64,000 nucleotides of DNA from Phascolarctos cinereus. Taxonomy: Eukaryota > Chordata > Mammalia > Diprotodontia > Phascolarctidae. Of the stretch, positions 54,946-64,000 are shown in pieces (the stretch's first letter is position 1; each line of letters opens with the position of its first letter). The position numbers and the translations under genes were made by a program. The DNA lies in the NCBI RefSeq assembly GCF_002099425.1, contig NW_018343964.1, forward strand, positions 3,439,001 through 3,503,000. The letters run 5' to 3'. A model generated the notes under the pieces. It was not told the DNA's origin, did no database searches, and saw only the letters and a list, made by a program, of their open reading frames with translations.

Positions 54946-56610
54946 CTCTTTTCCTCCAGTGTCACCATTCTCTAGTCTAGATGGACCAAGAAATTACATC
55001 CAGCAAGAAATATGAACTTGCCGTAATTGCTTTATACACTCCTGAGAAGACAGAGTCACAGTGAAGGGTTCATGATCTGAATGAAATTCACTCATAAAAT
55101 ACTTGATTATATTAAAAAAAATAACATATCTAATTGCACATGGCACTGTGCCCTTATAAAAAGAGTCATATAGACATATTACCTATGTTCTACAACAGTC
55201 TAAAAGGGGCTGCACTGATGTGAACAGACATGTAAGTACCATGAAGGAAATAGAATACAAGTGTTAATTCAAGAAATGAATGGACATTTAGATATTTATT
55301 TCAGACATAGATATGGGTAATTAAATCTTAGTTAAAAATGAGTATAAAATGACAAACCAGCATATTTCATTTCAACCTCAAAATCAGTTAATACTTACTA
55401 GATACCTCTCAGGTGCATGGAGAGTTCTACACTTTTAAAAACTCAGTTCTTACATTTAACAATATGAAAACATCCCTTATGCATTCATGCATTTTGCCAG
55501 CATTTATAAGTGCATCTGTCATGGAAAAGCCATTGTACAAGTAGAACTGATCATCATTTATATTCATTTTTCTTTTTATTATGCAATAAGAGCTTGATTA
55601 TTTAATTCTTTGCCACATTTTTAAAAAGGCCACAAGGGCTTAACCCTTTAAAAATACATGGCATTTTCCTTCCCTTTCTAACACATGGCAGAGAAACGAT
55701 GATCACATGAAAGGCACTGATCCATGAATTGCTTCTGAAGTGAGACATTTGGGTCATCTGTTGATTTTTTAAATGACTCATCAGATTGCTTTAAATGATT
55801 AAATATCTGAGTTGGGCTGCAACAGGAAACCCACAAAGACATCATCATCTGCAGTGGGAGTCCCCAGGCTTCCCAATTAAAAAGACTTTGAATACTCATG
55901 GCACCCTGGACTTGGCTGCTTATGAGGGTTCAATAAAGGTTAATCAATGATGATTTGACTTACATAAAAGATGGCATGTGAGTTCATCTATCCCTCATAC
56001 ACACAGGATTATGTTAAGTTGTTACTGTTTAATATAGATATGCCTCACTTTTTACAACAGATATGTTCCTTAAAAATTTTGTTCAAGTCAATATTTTGGT
56101 CAATAGAATCAGTTTAAATGCACTAAGGAAGCCCACAATTTAAAACATATACGTACATAAAAACATACACATACACAGCATTGGGGCCAACCCTTTAAAA
56201 AAAAAAAGAATAATTTTTTAAAGATATAATCAACCCTACTCCAATTCTTTAGTTTTATAATTTTGGAATTTTTTACAACATAGTTATTAGATTTTCTTAA
56301 AGCAATGTATGCATTTACATTATTCATGACTACTCAGTCAATGTAATACTGCCTCTAAATACTGAGGTTCTTTAAAATTCACCTTTGTTACCTTATTAAT
56401 GATAAGAATGGTAACCATCACTGGACCTACTGTATCTGAGCTGAAGCTGTTTGATTAAGTGTTTTTTCTACTGAAATGATTAGTCAATTTGATCAAACAA
56501 CTATTTGAACTGGTTTTTTATTTTATTTTTTTAATTTTATGACAGAAACATGAATAAAACCATACAGGAATAGTCTTATAGCTTCTAAGATTGTGAGAAT
56601 TTACCATATT
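54946..56610. other. Repeat-poor interval
   Basis: About 1.7 kb without a recognised repeat. A 73-codon minus-strand frame at 55678-55899 has no domain I know. Unique-looking. Confidence 0.4.
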
Positions 56611-56611
56611 T

Positions 56612-56692
56612 AATCATCCAATCAAGAAATATTTATAAGTGCCAGGCATTGTGATAGGCAAAGGGTATAAAGTACAAAGAATGAAGCAACCC
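56612..56692 (+). repeat. Ancient dispersed repeat piece (family unnamed)
   Basis: caatcaagaaatatttataa, gtgccaggcattgtgatagg, caaagggtataaagtacaaa: 5' end of the family at 42673. Confidence 0.55.
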
Positions 56693-56964
56693 CCACTATA
56701 CTACAACCATCTCATGATGTTAAACACTACCCCATTCTATTCCCTTTCCACCCCCTGTTCTGAGAATAATAATCAAATCAAGACCATAATTCCTGAAAAA
56801 GTCACACCATTCTATTTTACTATGATTCCACTCACCATCCTGTGATTACCCAGAAAAAATAACCTTCCCCAGCCATCATTTATATACATATATAGGTACA
56901 TGTATATATGTATGTACATATATGCATACATATATGTGTGTAGATAAATAGATCTTCTGTTATT
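56693..56964. repeat. Spacer with (TA/TG/CA)n microsatellite
   Basis: The simple repeat runs 56878-56945 (tatatacatatataggtaca type). The rest is unassigned. Confidence 0.8.
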
Positions 56965-57085
56965 GAAAATGTGAGCTCCTTAAAAGCAAAGACCAGATTT
57001 TTTAAAAATTTGTATTCTTAGCACTCAGTACAGTGCCTGATATACAGCAATTGTTTAATAAGTGCATTTTCATTCATTCACTAAT
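56965..57085 (+). repeat. L2 LINE 3' end
   Basis: gtgagctccttaaaagcaaa, attcttagcactcagtacag, tgcctgatatacagcaattg, tttaataagtgc. Confidence 0.8.
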
Positions 57086-57194
57086 CTTTTATTTTTAAGG
57101 AAATTTCTAACATTCGGGTCTTTAATGAACATCTTTCTCTATGTGTTTCTTTAACAAATGTGTGTTGGTATTTTTAATGTAATATCTTTTAATT

Positions 57195-57460
57195 ATAAAT
57201 TTTATTGATGCTACTTTTCCATCACAATGGTTTTGAGATATACTGCCCCTACACACATACACATATTCAATAAGTTCTTTCTCATAACCAAGAAGAAGAG
57301 GTTAGTAAAACCAACTGTCAGAGTGACCGTATCTAACAGCATATGCAACATTCCAAAGCCATAGTTCCCTGACTCTCCAACAAAAGGAGGAAGATTCATT
57401 TCCTCATCTCTTTTCCAGGGCCAAGATCTTTCATAATGATTACACACCATTGTTTGGCTT
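57195..57460 (-). mobile_element. L1 3' end, antisense
   Basis: gcatatgcaacattccaaag, ctgactctccaacaaaagga, catctcttttccagggccaa, gatctttcataatgattaca: reverse of the L1 3' end type at 51690-51942. Confidence 0.7.
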
Positions 57461-57661
57461 CCAAATTGTTTTTCTTTTTCACTGAACTGACTGGTTCTTT
57501 AATTAATCACCCAATCAACTAGTTATCTTGGTGCCCCTGGAGAGACACAGCTGTAGTCGTCTCTGGTAATTCACTCCCTTACTCCAATAACTTGTAAAAT
57601 AAGATCATAGTTATGCTCAACTAACACAAAGTGAAACAGAGTTGGGGTGATTATTTAGGGG

Positions 57662-57868
57662 TAGTGAGCATTGTAAAGTTAGATGCAGTAGAAAGAAGGA
57701 TAGTCCCAGGTCATGAGTACCTTGAGTCATGTCTTGGCTCTGCCACTGACAGCTCTGATCTTGGACAGTCACTTCATCTCATTTACCCTGAATTTTCTCA
57801 TCTATGAAGCAAGACAGTTGGATTAGACGGCTGCTAACTCACTCCTGTTCTATGATTCTATGATCTAT
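57662..57868 (+). repeat. MIR-family SINE
   Basis: gcagtagaaagaaggatagt, gtcttggctctgccactgac, attttctcatctatgaagca, gttggattagacggctgcta, tctatgattctatgatct: MIR variant with the repeated 'tatgattc' end. Confidence 0.85.
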
Positions 57869-57989
57869 AAATAGAATAAAGGAAAGTGGTGTCAGGATGT
57901 AAACTATAAACTTCCTGCTGTGTACACAGCTGAGTGAGGCAACTTTCAAATTTAACATAACCATAATGATCTCTTTACACCTCACAATG

Positions 57990-58255
57990 CTCTCTAACTC
58001 TTGCTTATTCATAAATTGTCCTCATATCCATAAGTCTGATAGGTAATATGTTCTATTGTCTTCCAATTTTCTTGTGATATCTTCCTTTATTTCTAGGTCA
58101 TGTATCCATTTTGACCTTACCTTGGCACTAGTTTAGCCAAGCTGCTTTCCCAATTTTCCAACAATTTTTACCAAATAATGAGTTCTTACCCCCAAAACTT
58201 AAGTCTTTACATATCTGTCAGACAATATTACCACAATCTTTTCCCAAATTATTCT
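57990..58255 (-). mobile_element. L1 ORF2 C-terminal fragment, antisense
   Basis: aggtcatgtatccattttga, ccttaccttggcactag, ttttccaacaatttttacca, aataatgagttcttaccccc: reverse of the ORF2 region with SLFDKNC..NW and the IRSKWIHD-like codons. It lies just upstream of, and opposite to, the L1 at 58385. Confidence 0.7.
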
Positions 58256-60934
58256 CAGTAAAGAAATGATCCATACCTTCCTATTGGTAGGAAGTATATG
58301 TGAGACTGTGTATTTCCAAGTGCATAGCATTATAAACCTAAAAAAAATTCAACCATTACAGGAAATGAATCATGATATCAAGTTAAAAGTCAAGAAATAG
58401 GTTGGAAAAATGAGCAAAAAAACCCCCAAATGATAGAAAGTTACTATGGTGACAGGGAACATCAAGACACAAACTCAGAAGAAGACAATGAAGACAAAAC
58501 AGCTATATGTGAAGCCTCTAGGAAAAAATGTGAATTGGTGTCAGGCCCTAAAAATAATCCCTGGAAGAGATAAGAAAGTATTTTTAAAATCAAATAAGAG
58601 AGGTAGAGGAAAAATTGGGAAAATAAATTAGAGTGATGCTGGGAAATTATGAAAAAAAAGGTCAATAGCTTGGTAAAAAGAGGCACAAAGAATACTAAAG
58701 AAAATAACAAAAAAAACAGAATTGGTCAAATGATAAAAGAGACATAAAATTCACTGAAGAGAAGGACTCTTTCAAAACTAGAATTGGACAAATGGAAAAA
58801 GAGATACAAAAGCTTACTGATGGAAAAAAATCCTTAAAAATTAAAACTGGGCAAGTGAAAGCTAATGACTCCATGAGACATCAAGACACAATGAGAGAAA
58901 ATCAAAAGAATAAAAAGAAAATAGAAGAAAATATGAAATATCTTATTGACAAAACAACTGACCTAGAAAATAGATTAAGAAGAGATAATTTAAGAATTAT
59001 TGGACTATGGAAAGCCATGATTAAAAAAAAAAACCTATACATCATATTTCAAGTAATTGTCATGGAACCATGATGATATCCTAGAACCAGAGGGTAAAAT
59101 GGAAATTGAAAGAATTCATTTTCTCCTAAAAGGTATTCCAAAATGAAAACTCCCAGGAATATTTTAGCTAAATTTCAGGGCTCCTAGGTCAAGGAGAAAA
59201 TATTGCAAATAGTTAGAAAGAAATAATTCAAATGTTGTGGAGCCCCAGCCAGGATCACATAAGATTTAACATTAAAGGACCAGAGGGCTTGGAATATGAT
59301 ATTCTAGAAAGCAAAGAAGCAGGATTACAACTAAAAATAACCTCCCATCAAAACTGAGTATAATCAGGAGAGAGAGGGATAAGATGGACTTTTAATGAAA
59401 CAGAGGACTTTCAAGCATTCCAGATGAAAAGACCAGAGTTGAATAGAAAATTTCATTTTCAAATATAAGACTCAAGAGAAGCATAAGAGGTAAACATAAA
59501 AATAAATCATAAGTGATTTACTAAGGTTAAACTGTTTACATTCCTATATGGGAAGATGATACTTGTAACTCCTAAGAACTTTATCATTATTAGACCAGTT
59601 AGAAGGAGTATACATAGAGTGCACAGGTATGAGTCGATTATGGTGGGATGATTTCCCAAAAATAAAATTGAGGATTGAGAAAGAGGGATGAACTGGGAGA
59701 AGTGGAAAGGGAAAGACAGAAGGAGGGAAATTATCTCACATAAAACAGATGTGAAAGGAGGGGATTTTATAGTGAAGGGGAAGATAGGAGATAGACAGCA
59801 CTTGAACTTTACTCTCATCAAAATTAGTTCAAAGAGGGAATAATATACACACTCATTTGGGTGTAGAAATCTATCAGGGAAGTAGGAGAGAAAGGGAATA
59901 AGAGAATGAAGGAAGGTGTTAGAAGGGGGGGAGATTAAAGGAGGCAGTGGTCAGAAGCAAAACATATCTTTGAGGAGGGACAGGTTAAAAAGAGATAAAG
60001 AAAAGGATAAATATAAGGAAAATAGAAAGAAGGGAAATACACAATTAGTAATCATGACTGTGAATATGAATGGGATGAATTCACCCAAAAAATGGAAATG
60101 GAGAGCAGAATGGATTAAAAACCAGAATCCAATAATATATTGTTTATAAAAAACACACTAGAAAAAGAAAGACACACACAGAGTAAAAATTAAGAGCTGG
60201 AGCAGCCTCTATTATGCTTTAGCTAAAGCCAGAAAAAAAGGGGGCAACAATCATGATTTCAGAAAAATCAAAAGCAAAAATAGATCTAATTATAAGAGAT
60301 AAGCAGGAAAACCACATTATGCTAAAAAGTACCATAGACAATAAAGTAATACTAAACATATATGCACCAAATGGTATAGCATCCAAATTTTTAAAGGAAA
60401 AGTTAAATGAGTTACAAGAGTAAATAGATGGCAAAATTATACCAGTAGGGGACCTCAACTTTCCCCTCTCAAAATTAGATAAATATAACCAAAAAAAAAT
60501 AAGAAATAAGTTAAGGAGATGAATAGAATTTTTTAAAAGTTAGATGTGATGGACCTCTGGAGAAAACTGAATGGGAATAGAAAGCATACATTTTTTTCCA
60601 GCCATCCATGGTATCCTCACCAGAAGTGACCATGTATGAAGTCATAAAAACCTCACAATAAAAAACAGAAAAACATAAATATTAAATGCGTCCTTTTCAT
60701 TCCACAATGCAATAAAAATTGCATTCAATAAAGGGTCATAGAAACATAGGTGGCAAATTAATTGGAAACTAAATAATCTCATCCTAAAGAATGAGTTGTC
60801 AAATAACAAATCATACAAATAATGAATAATTTCACTAATGAGAATGACAACAATAAGACAACATACCAAAATTTGGGTGATGAAGCCAAAGCAGTACGTA
60901 GGGGAAAATTCTTATCTCTAAACATTTACATCAA

Positions 60935-60937
<3 letters not shown>

Positions 60938-61011
<74 letters not shown>
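60938..61011. repeat. (GA)n microsatellite inside L1 ORF2
   Basis: GA run of about 74 bp at the place where ORF2 has a KKTERSQIN-like segment; flanking codons NIYINK and AHINEL keep frame across it. Confidence 0.95.
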
Positions 61012-61016
<5 letters not shown>

Positions 61017-61089
61017 ATCAATGAACTGGGCATGGAACTAAAAAAAAAACAAAATAGATATCTTGAAAATCAAAGGAGAGGTTAATAAT

Positions 61090-61702
61090 ACTGTCTCCTG
61101 GCAAATAGAGAAGTGGAAGTAATGTCAGTTTTTATATTCTTGGGCTCAAAGATTACTGCAGATTCTGACTGAAGCCATGAAATTTAAAGACACTTGGTCC
61201 TTGGAAGGAAAGCTATGGCAAATCTAGACAGCATACTAAAAAGCAGAGACATCACCTTGTCAATAAAGTTCTGTATAGTCAAAGCTATGGTTTTTCCAGT
61301 AGTAATTTATGGCAATGAGAGTTAGACTATAAGGAAATCGGAGCACCACAGAATTGACATTTTTGAATTGTGGTACAAGAAAAGACTTTTGAGAGTCCCT
61401 TGGACAGCAAGGAGATCAAATCAGTCAATACTTAAAGAAATTAATTCAGACTACTCATTGGAAGGAAAAATACTCTGGCCACATAATAAAAAGACAGGAC
61501 TCACTTTTAAAGACCTTTATGTTGGGAAAGATTGAAGGCAAAAAGAGAGGGGGATAGCAGAGAATGAGATGGATAGATAGTAGCATGAAAATAATGAATA
61601 TGAGCTTGGACAGACTTTGGGAAATAGTGGAGGATAGAAAGGTCTGGCATGCTATGATTCTTGGAGTCCTGAAAAATCAGACATAACTGAACAACAACAA
61701 TC
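61090..61702 (+). mobile_element. BovB-like RTE LINE, 3' end
   Basis: 5'-truncated BovB-like copy: cctggcaaatagagaagtgg, tatattcttgggctcaaaga, taaagacacttggtccttgg, gcatactaaaaagcagagac, gtcaaagctatggtttttcc, gagagtcccttggacagcaa, atgagatggatagatag, then the 3' end aaatcagacataactgaaca plus acaacaa. It covers the C-terminal part of the ORF (MVFPVVIYGNES-like, LRVPWTARRSNQS) and the 3' end. No intact frame. It lies between the two parts of an L1 whose RT region is absent. Confidence 0.9.
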
Positions 61703-63190
61703 ATCAAAACAGTCTGGCACTAAGATACAGAGTGGTGGATCAGTGGAACAGATTAGGTATGCAATACACAGTAGTAAATTACCACAGTAACTTAGTGTTT
61801 GATAAACCCAAAAAATCAAGCTCTGGGAACAAGAAATCAATATTTGACAAAAATATTGGGAAAGCTGAAAAGTGGTTTGGCAGAAACTAAGTATAGAACA
61901 ATACCTCACACTGTAAACCAAGATAAGATCAAAATGAGTACATGGTTTAGACATCATGGGGTGATTAATAAGCAAATTAGGGAAGCACAGAAAATTTTAC
62001 TTGTCAGATTTATGGATAAGAGAAGAATTTATGACCAAACAAGTGATAGAGAGCATTAAGTGATATAAAATTGATTGCATTAAATTAAAATGGTTTTACA
62101 CAAACAAAAGCAATGCAGCCAAGAATAAAAAGAAAACAGAAAATGGGGGTTGTGTTAATATGAAGTGTATCTGATAATGGACTCATTTCTCAAATATATA
62201 GAAAACTGAATCAAATTTATAAGAATATAAGTCATTCCCTAATTAATAAATGGTCAAAAGATATGAACAGGCAATTTTCAGAAGAAATTGAAGCTATTTA
62301 TAATCATATGAAAAATGCTCCAAATCACTATAGATTAGAGAAATGCAAATCAAAACAACTCTGAGGTACCACCTCACACCTATCAGATTGGCTAATAGGA
62401 CAGAAAAGGAAAATGACAAATGTTGGAGGGGATGTGGGAGAATTGGGATACTATTACACCATTGGTGGAGTTATGAACTGATCCAAACATTCCAGAGAGC
62501 GATTTAGAACTATGCCCAAAGGGCTATAAAATTGTGCATATCCTTTGACCCAGCAAGCACTACTAGGTCTCTATACCAAAAAAAGATCAAAGAAAAAAGA
62601 AAAGGATCTATATGTATAAAAATATTTATACCAGCTCTTTTTTTGTGGTGGCAAAGAACTGGAAATTGAGGGGATGCCCACCAATTGGGGAATGGTTGAA
62701 CAAGTTGTGGTAAATAATTATGATGGAATACAATTGTGCTATAAGAAATGTTAAGCAGGATGCCTTCAGAACAACTTGGAGAGACTTACATGAACTGATA
62801 CAAAATGAAGTGAGCAGAACCAGGACAACATTGTACACGGCAACAGTAATATTGTATCATGACCAACTGGAATGACTTAGCTATTCTCAAGAATGCAATG
62901 ATTCAAGACAATTTCAAAGGACTTATAACAAAAAATGCTATCCAACTCCAGAGGAAGAACTGATAGAGTTCAATGTGAATGCAAATCAAAGCACACTTTT
63001 TAAAAAACTTCATTATTTTTCTTTTTTTCTGTTTTCTTTTGCAACATGGCTAATAAATTGCTTAGCTTCTCAAGGAAGGGTAACAGGAGAAAGCAAGGGA
63101 GAGAATCTAGAACTCAGAACTTTAAGAAATGAATGTTAAAAATTGTTTTTACATGTAATTGAGAAAAAATTAAATTAAAAAGGCAATAAA

Positions 63191-63630
63191 ATACATTATT
63201 AGAGAGCACTGGCAATACTTATTCATTGATATGAATACCCACAGGATTCTCAAATTTCTTATATAAAACTATAGAAAAGTTTGTTTTTTTAAAAAAGTCT
63301 AAAAGTCATTGACCATGAGATAGCTGAAGGTGTTATTTATATTATTACTGTCAAAGGTGAAAAAAGAAGATTCTAAACACTCAAATAGTCCCCTGATGTT
63401 TTCATATGAATCTTTCACATAAGTGCATACACTGAAACCTTCTTCTATAATAATAAAAACAAACTAAAAAATCTCTAGTCTTACTTCCTTCTGTTTATGA
63501 CCTAGTAAAGAACTGTGAGCATAAGGCCCGTTCTCTACATTGATTGTTGTCTTAACTCAAGTCAGGGGAAATTTTACAAGACTTCGAAGCCTGGGGAATG
63601 AATTTTAGACCCAGCATCTACCACTCTGAG
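63191..63630. other. No feature recognised
   Basis: AT-rich sequence after the L1. Confidence 0.4.
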
Positions 63631-63631
63631 T

Positions 63632-63711
63632 ATATACATATATCTATATATCTATATCTATATCTATATCTATATCTATATCTATATCTATATCTATATC
63701 TATATCTATAT
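63632..63711. repeat. (TATATC)n hexanucleotide repeat
   Basis: About a dozen tandem TATATC/TATCTA units, almost perfect, giving a YLYLYL frame. Likely polymorphic in length. Confidence 0.95.
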
Positions 63712-64000
63712 GTGAGTGGGGAAATGGAGGTCTTTTTTCAACCAAACACCACTTCCAAGGTCATGTTTTTCTTATGTACATAATTTCTGCAAACAGAATG
63801 CAGAGAGATAAGTAGAAAAGAAGTTTTCAAATTGACTGAAGTACATAATCTAAGGTTTTATTTCATCAGCCAAATGAAGTCAGCAAGGCATGTACTCATA
63901 CATGAACAGGTGCACATCTAGAGCTCCTTTTGGTTCATGCTTTGAATTCAGGGAACTGCTCAGTTGAATTCAGAGGAACTATAAGCAGGGGGCAGTTTGA
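63712..64000. other. No feature recognised
   Basis: Nothing identified up to the window end. Confidence 0.4.

Larger units (their letters stand above)
58385..63190 (+). mobile_element. L1 LINE with internal deletion and BovB insertion
   Basis: ORF1 from near 58410 (MSKKTPK): coiled-coil codons near 58790-58960 (MEKEIQKLTDGKKSLKIKTG), RRM region LIDKTTDLENRLRRDNLRII at 58945-59005, C-terminal part to about 59260. A spacer of about 0.6 kb follows. ORF2 opens near 60052 (MTVNMNGMNSPKKWK), keeps endonuclease codons (IYAPNGIASKFLKEKLNELQ, 60358-60420) and YQNLGDEAKAVRRGKFLSLN near 60856-60920. The reverse transcriptase part is missing. After the BovB piece, from 61703, the C-terminal part (SLVF DKPK-like, YTSSFFVVAKNWKLRGCPPI near 62628-62690) and the full 3' end with poly(A) region are present. 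All frames carry stops. Confidence 0.88.

Noticed and set aside
55678-55899. 73-codon minus-strand frame in a repeat-poor interval
   Set aside because: No domain or splice context recognised. Kept only as part of an interval worth a conservation check.
60822-61085. 87-codon plus-strand frame with RERERE run
   Set aside because: L1 ORF2 remnant carrying a GA microsatellite, not a host gene.
1-64000. Search for tRNA genes, snRNA copies, CRISPR arrays or prokaryotic operons
   Set aside because: tRNA-like boxes occur only inside SINEs. No array of identical spaced repeats. All content is mammalian.

Overview
The window looks like 64 kb of gene-poor marsupial nuclear DNA. I assign it to a marsupial because of the mix of repeats: tRNA-derived SINEs whose tails resemble the RTE/BovB LINE (MAR1 type), short WSINE1-like SINEs, BovB-like RTE pieces, several L1 copies with marsupial-style 3' ends, and many old MIR, L2 and CR1/L3 relics. 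CpG is depleted, the sequence is AT-rich, and simple repeats of placental or marsupial type are common. The species is not resolved. I found no functional protein-coding gene, tRNA, rRNA, CRISPR array or bacterial feature. Names of repeat families come from memory of consensus sequences, not from a database search.

Layout. 1-5.2 kb: SINE, L2 and MIR relics, with an L1 3' end inserted in a MIR (clear 12-bp target duplication). 5.2-6.3 kb: a processed HMGB1 pseudogene on the minus strand, including much of its 3' UTR. 6.4-13.9 kb: mostly unrecognised sequence with MIRs and two related copies of an unclassified ~215-bp sequence. 14.0-19.5 kb: a dense nest of L1, BovB, L2, another LINE, SINEs and a hAT-type MITE. 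19.5-25 kb: hAT relics, L2, L1 antisense and MAR1. 25.2-28.5 kb: an L1 that keeps its 5' half (5' UTR, ORF1, spacer, start of ORF2) but has lost the rest. 30.4-33.3 kb: a minus-strand L1-derived element with 5' UTR and ORF1 but no ORF2, flanked by a target duplication (half-L1/HAL1-like). 33.9-38.6 kb: CR1/L3, MIR and L1 fragments. 39.8-40.4 kb: a solo LTR with TG...CA ends and a perfect 5-bp duplication, inside a MIR. 41-57 kb: scattered MIR, MAR1, hAT and L2 relics separated by long stretches I could not identify. 58.4-63.2 kb: an L1 with an internal deletion, carrying a BovB 3' end where its reverse transcriptase domain should be.

The recognisable content works as a record of retrotransposition and not as a gene system: L1 machinery probably made the HMGB1 pseudogene, and the BovB/RTE family probably moved the MAR1 SINEs, whose tails match the BovB 3' end present in this window. 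The most unusual items are the half-L1-like element, two pairs of unclassified duplicated sequences, and a SINE tail flanked by a 47-bp direct repeat.
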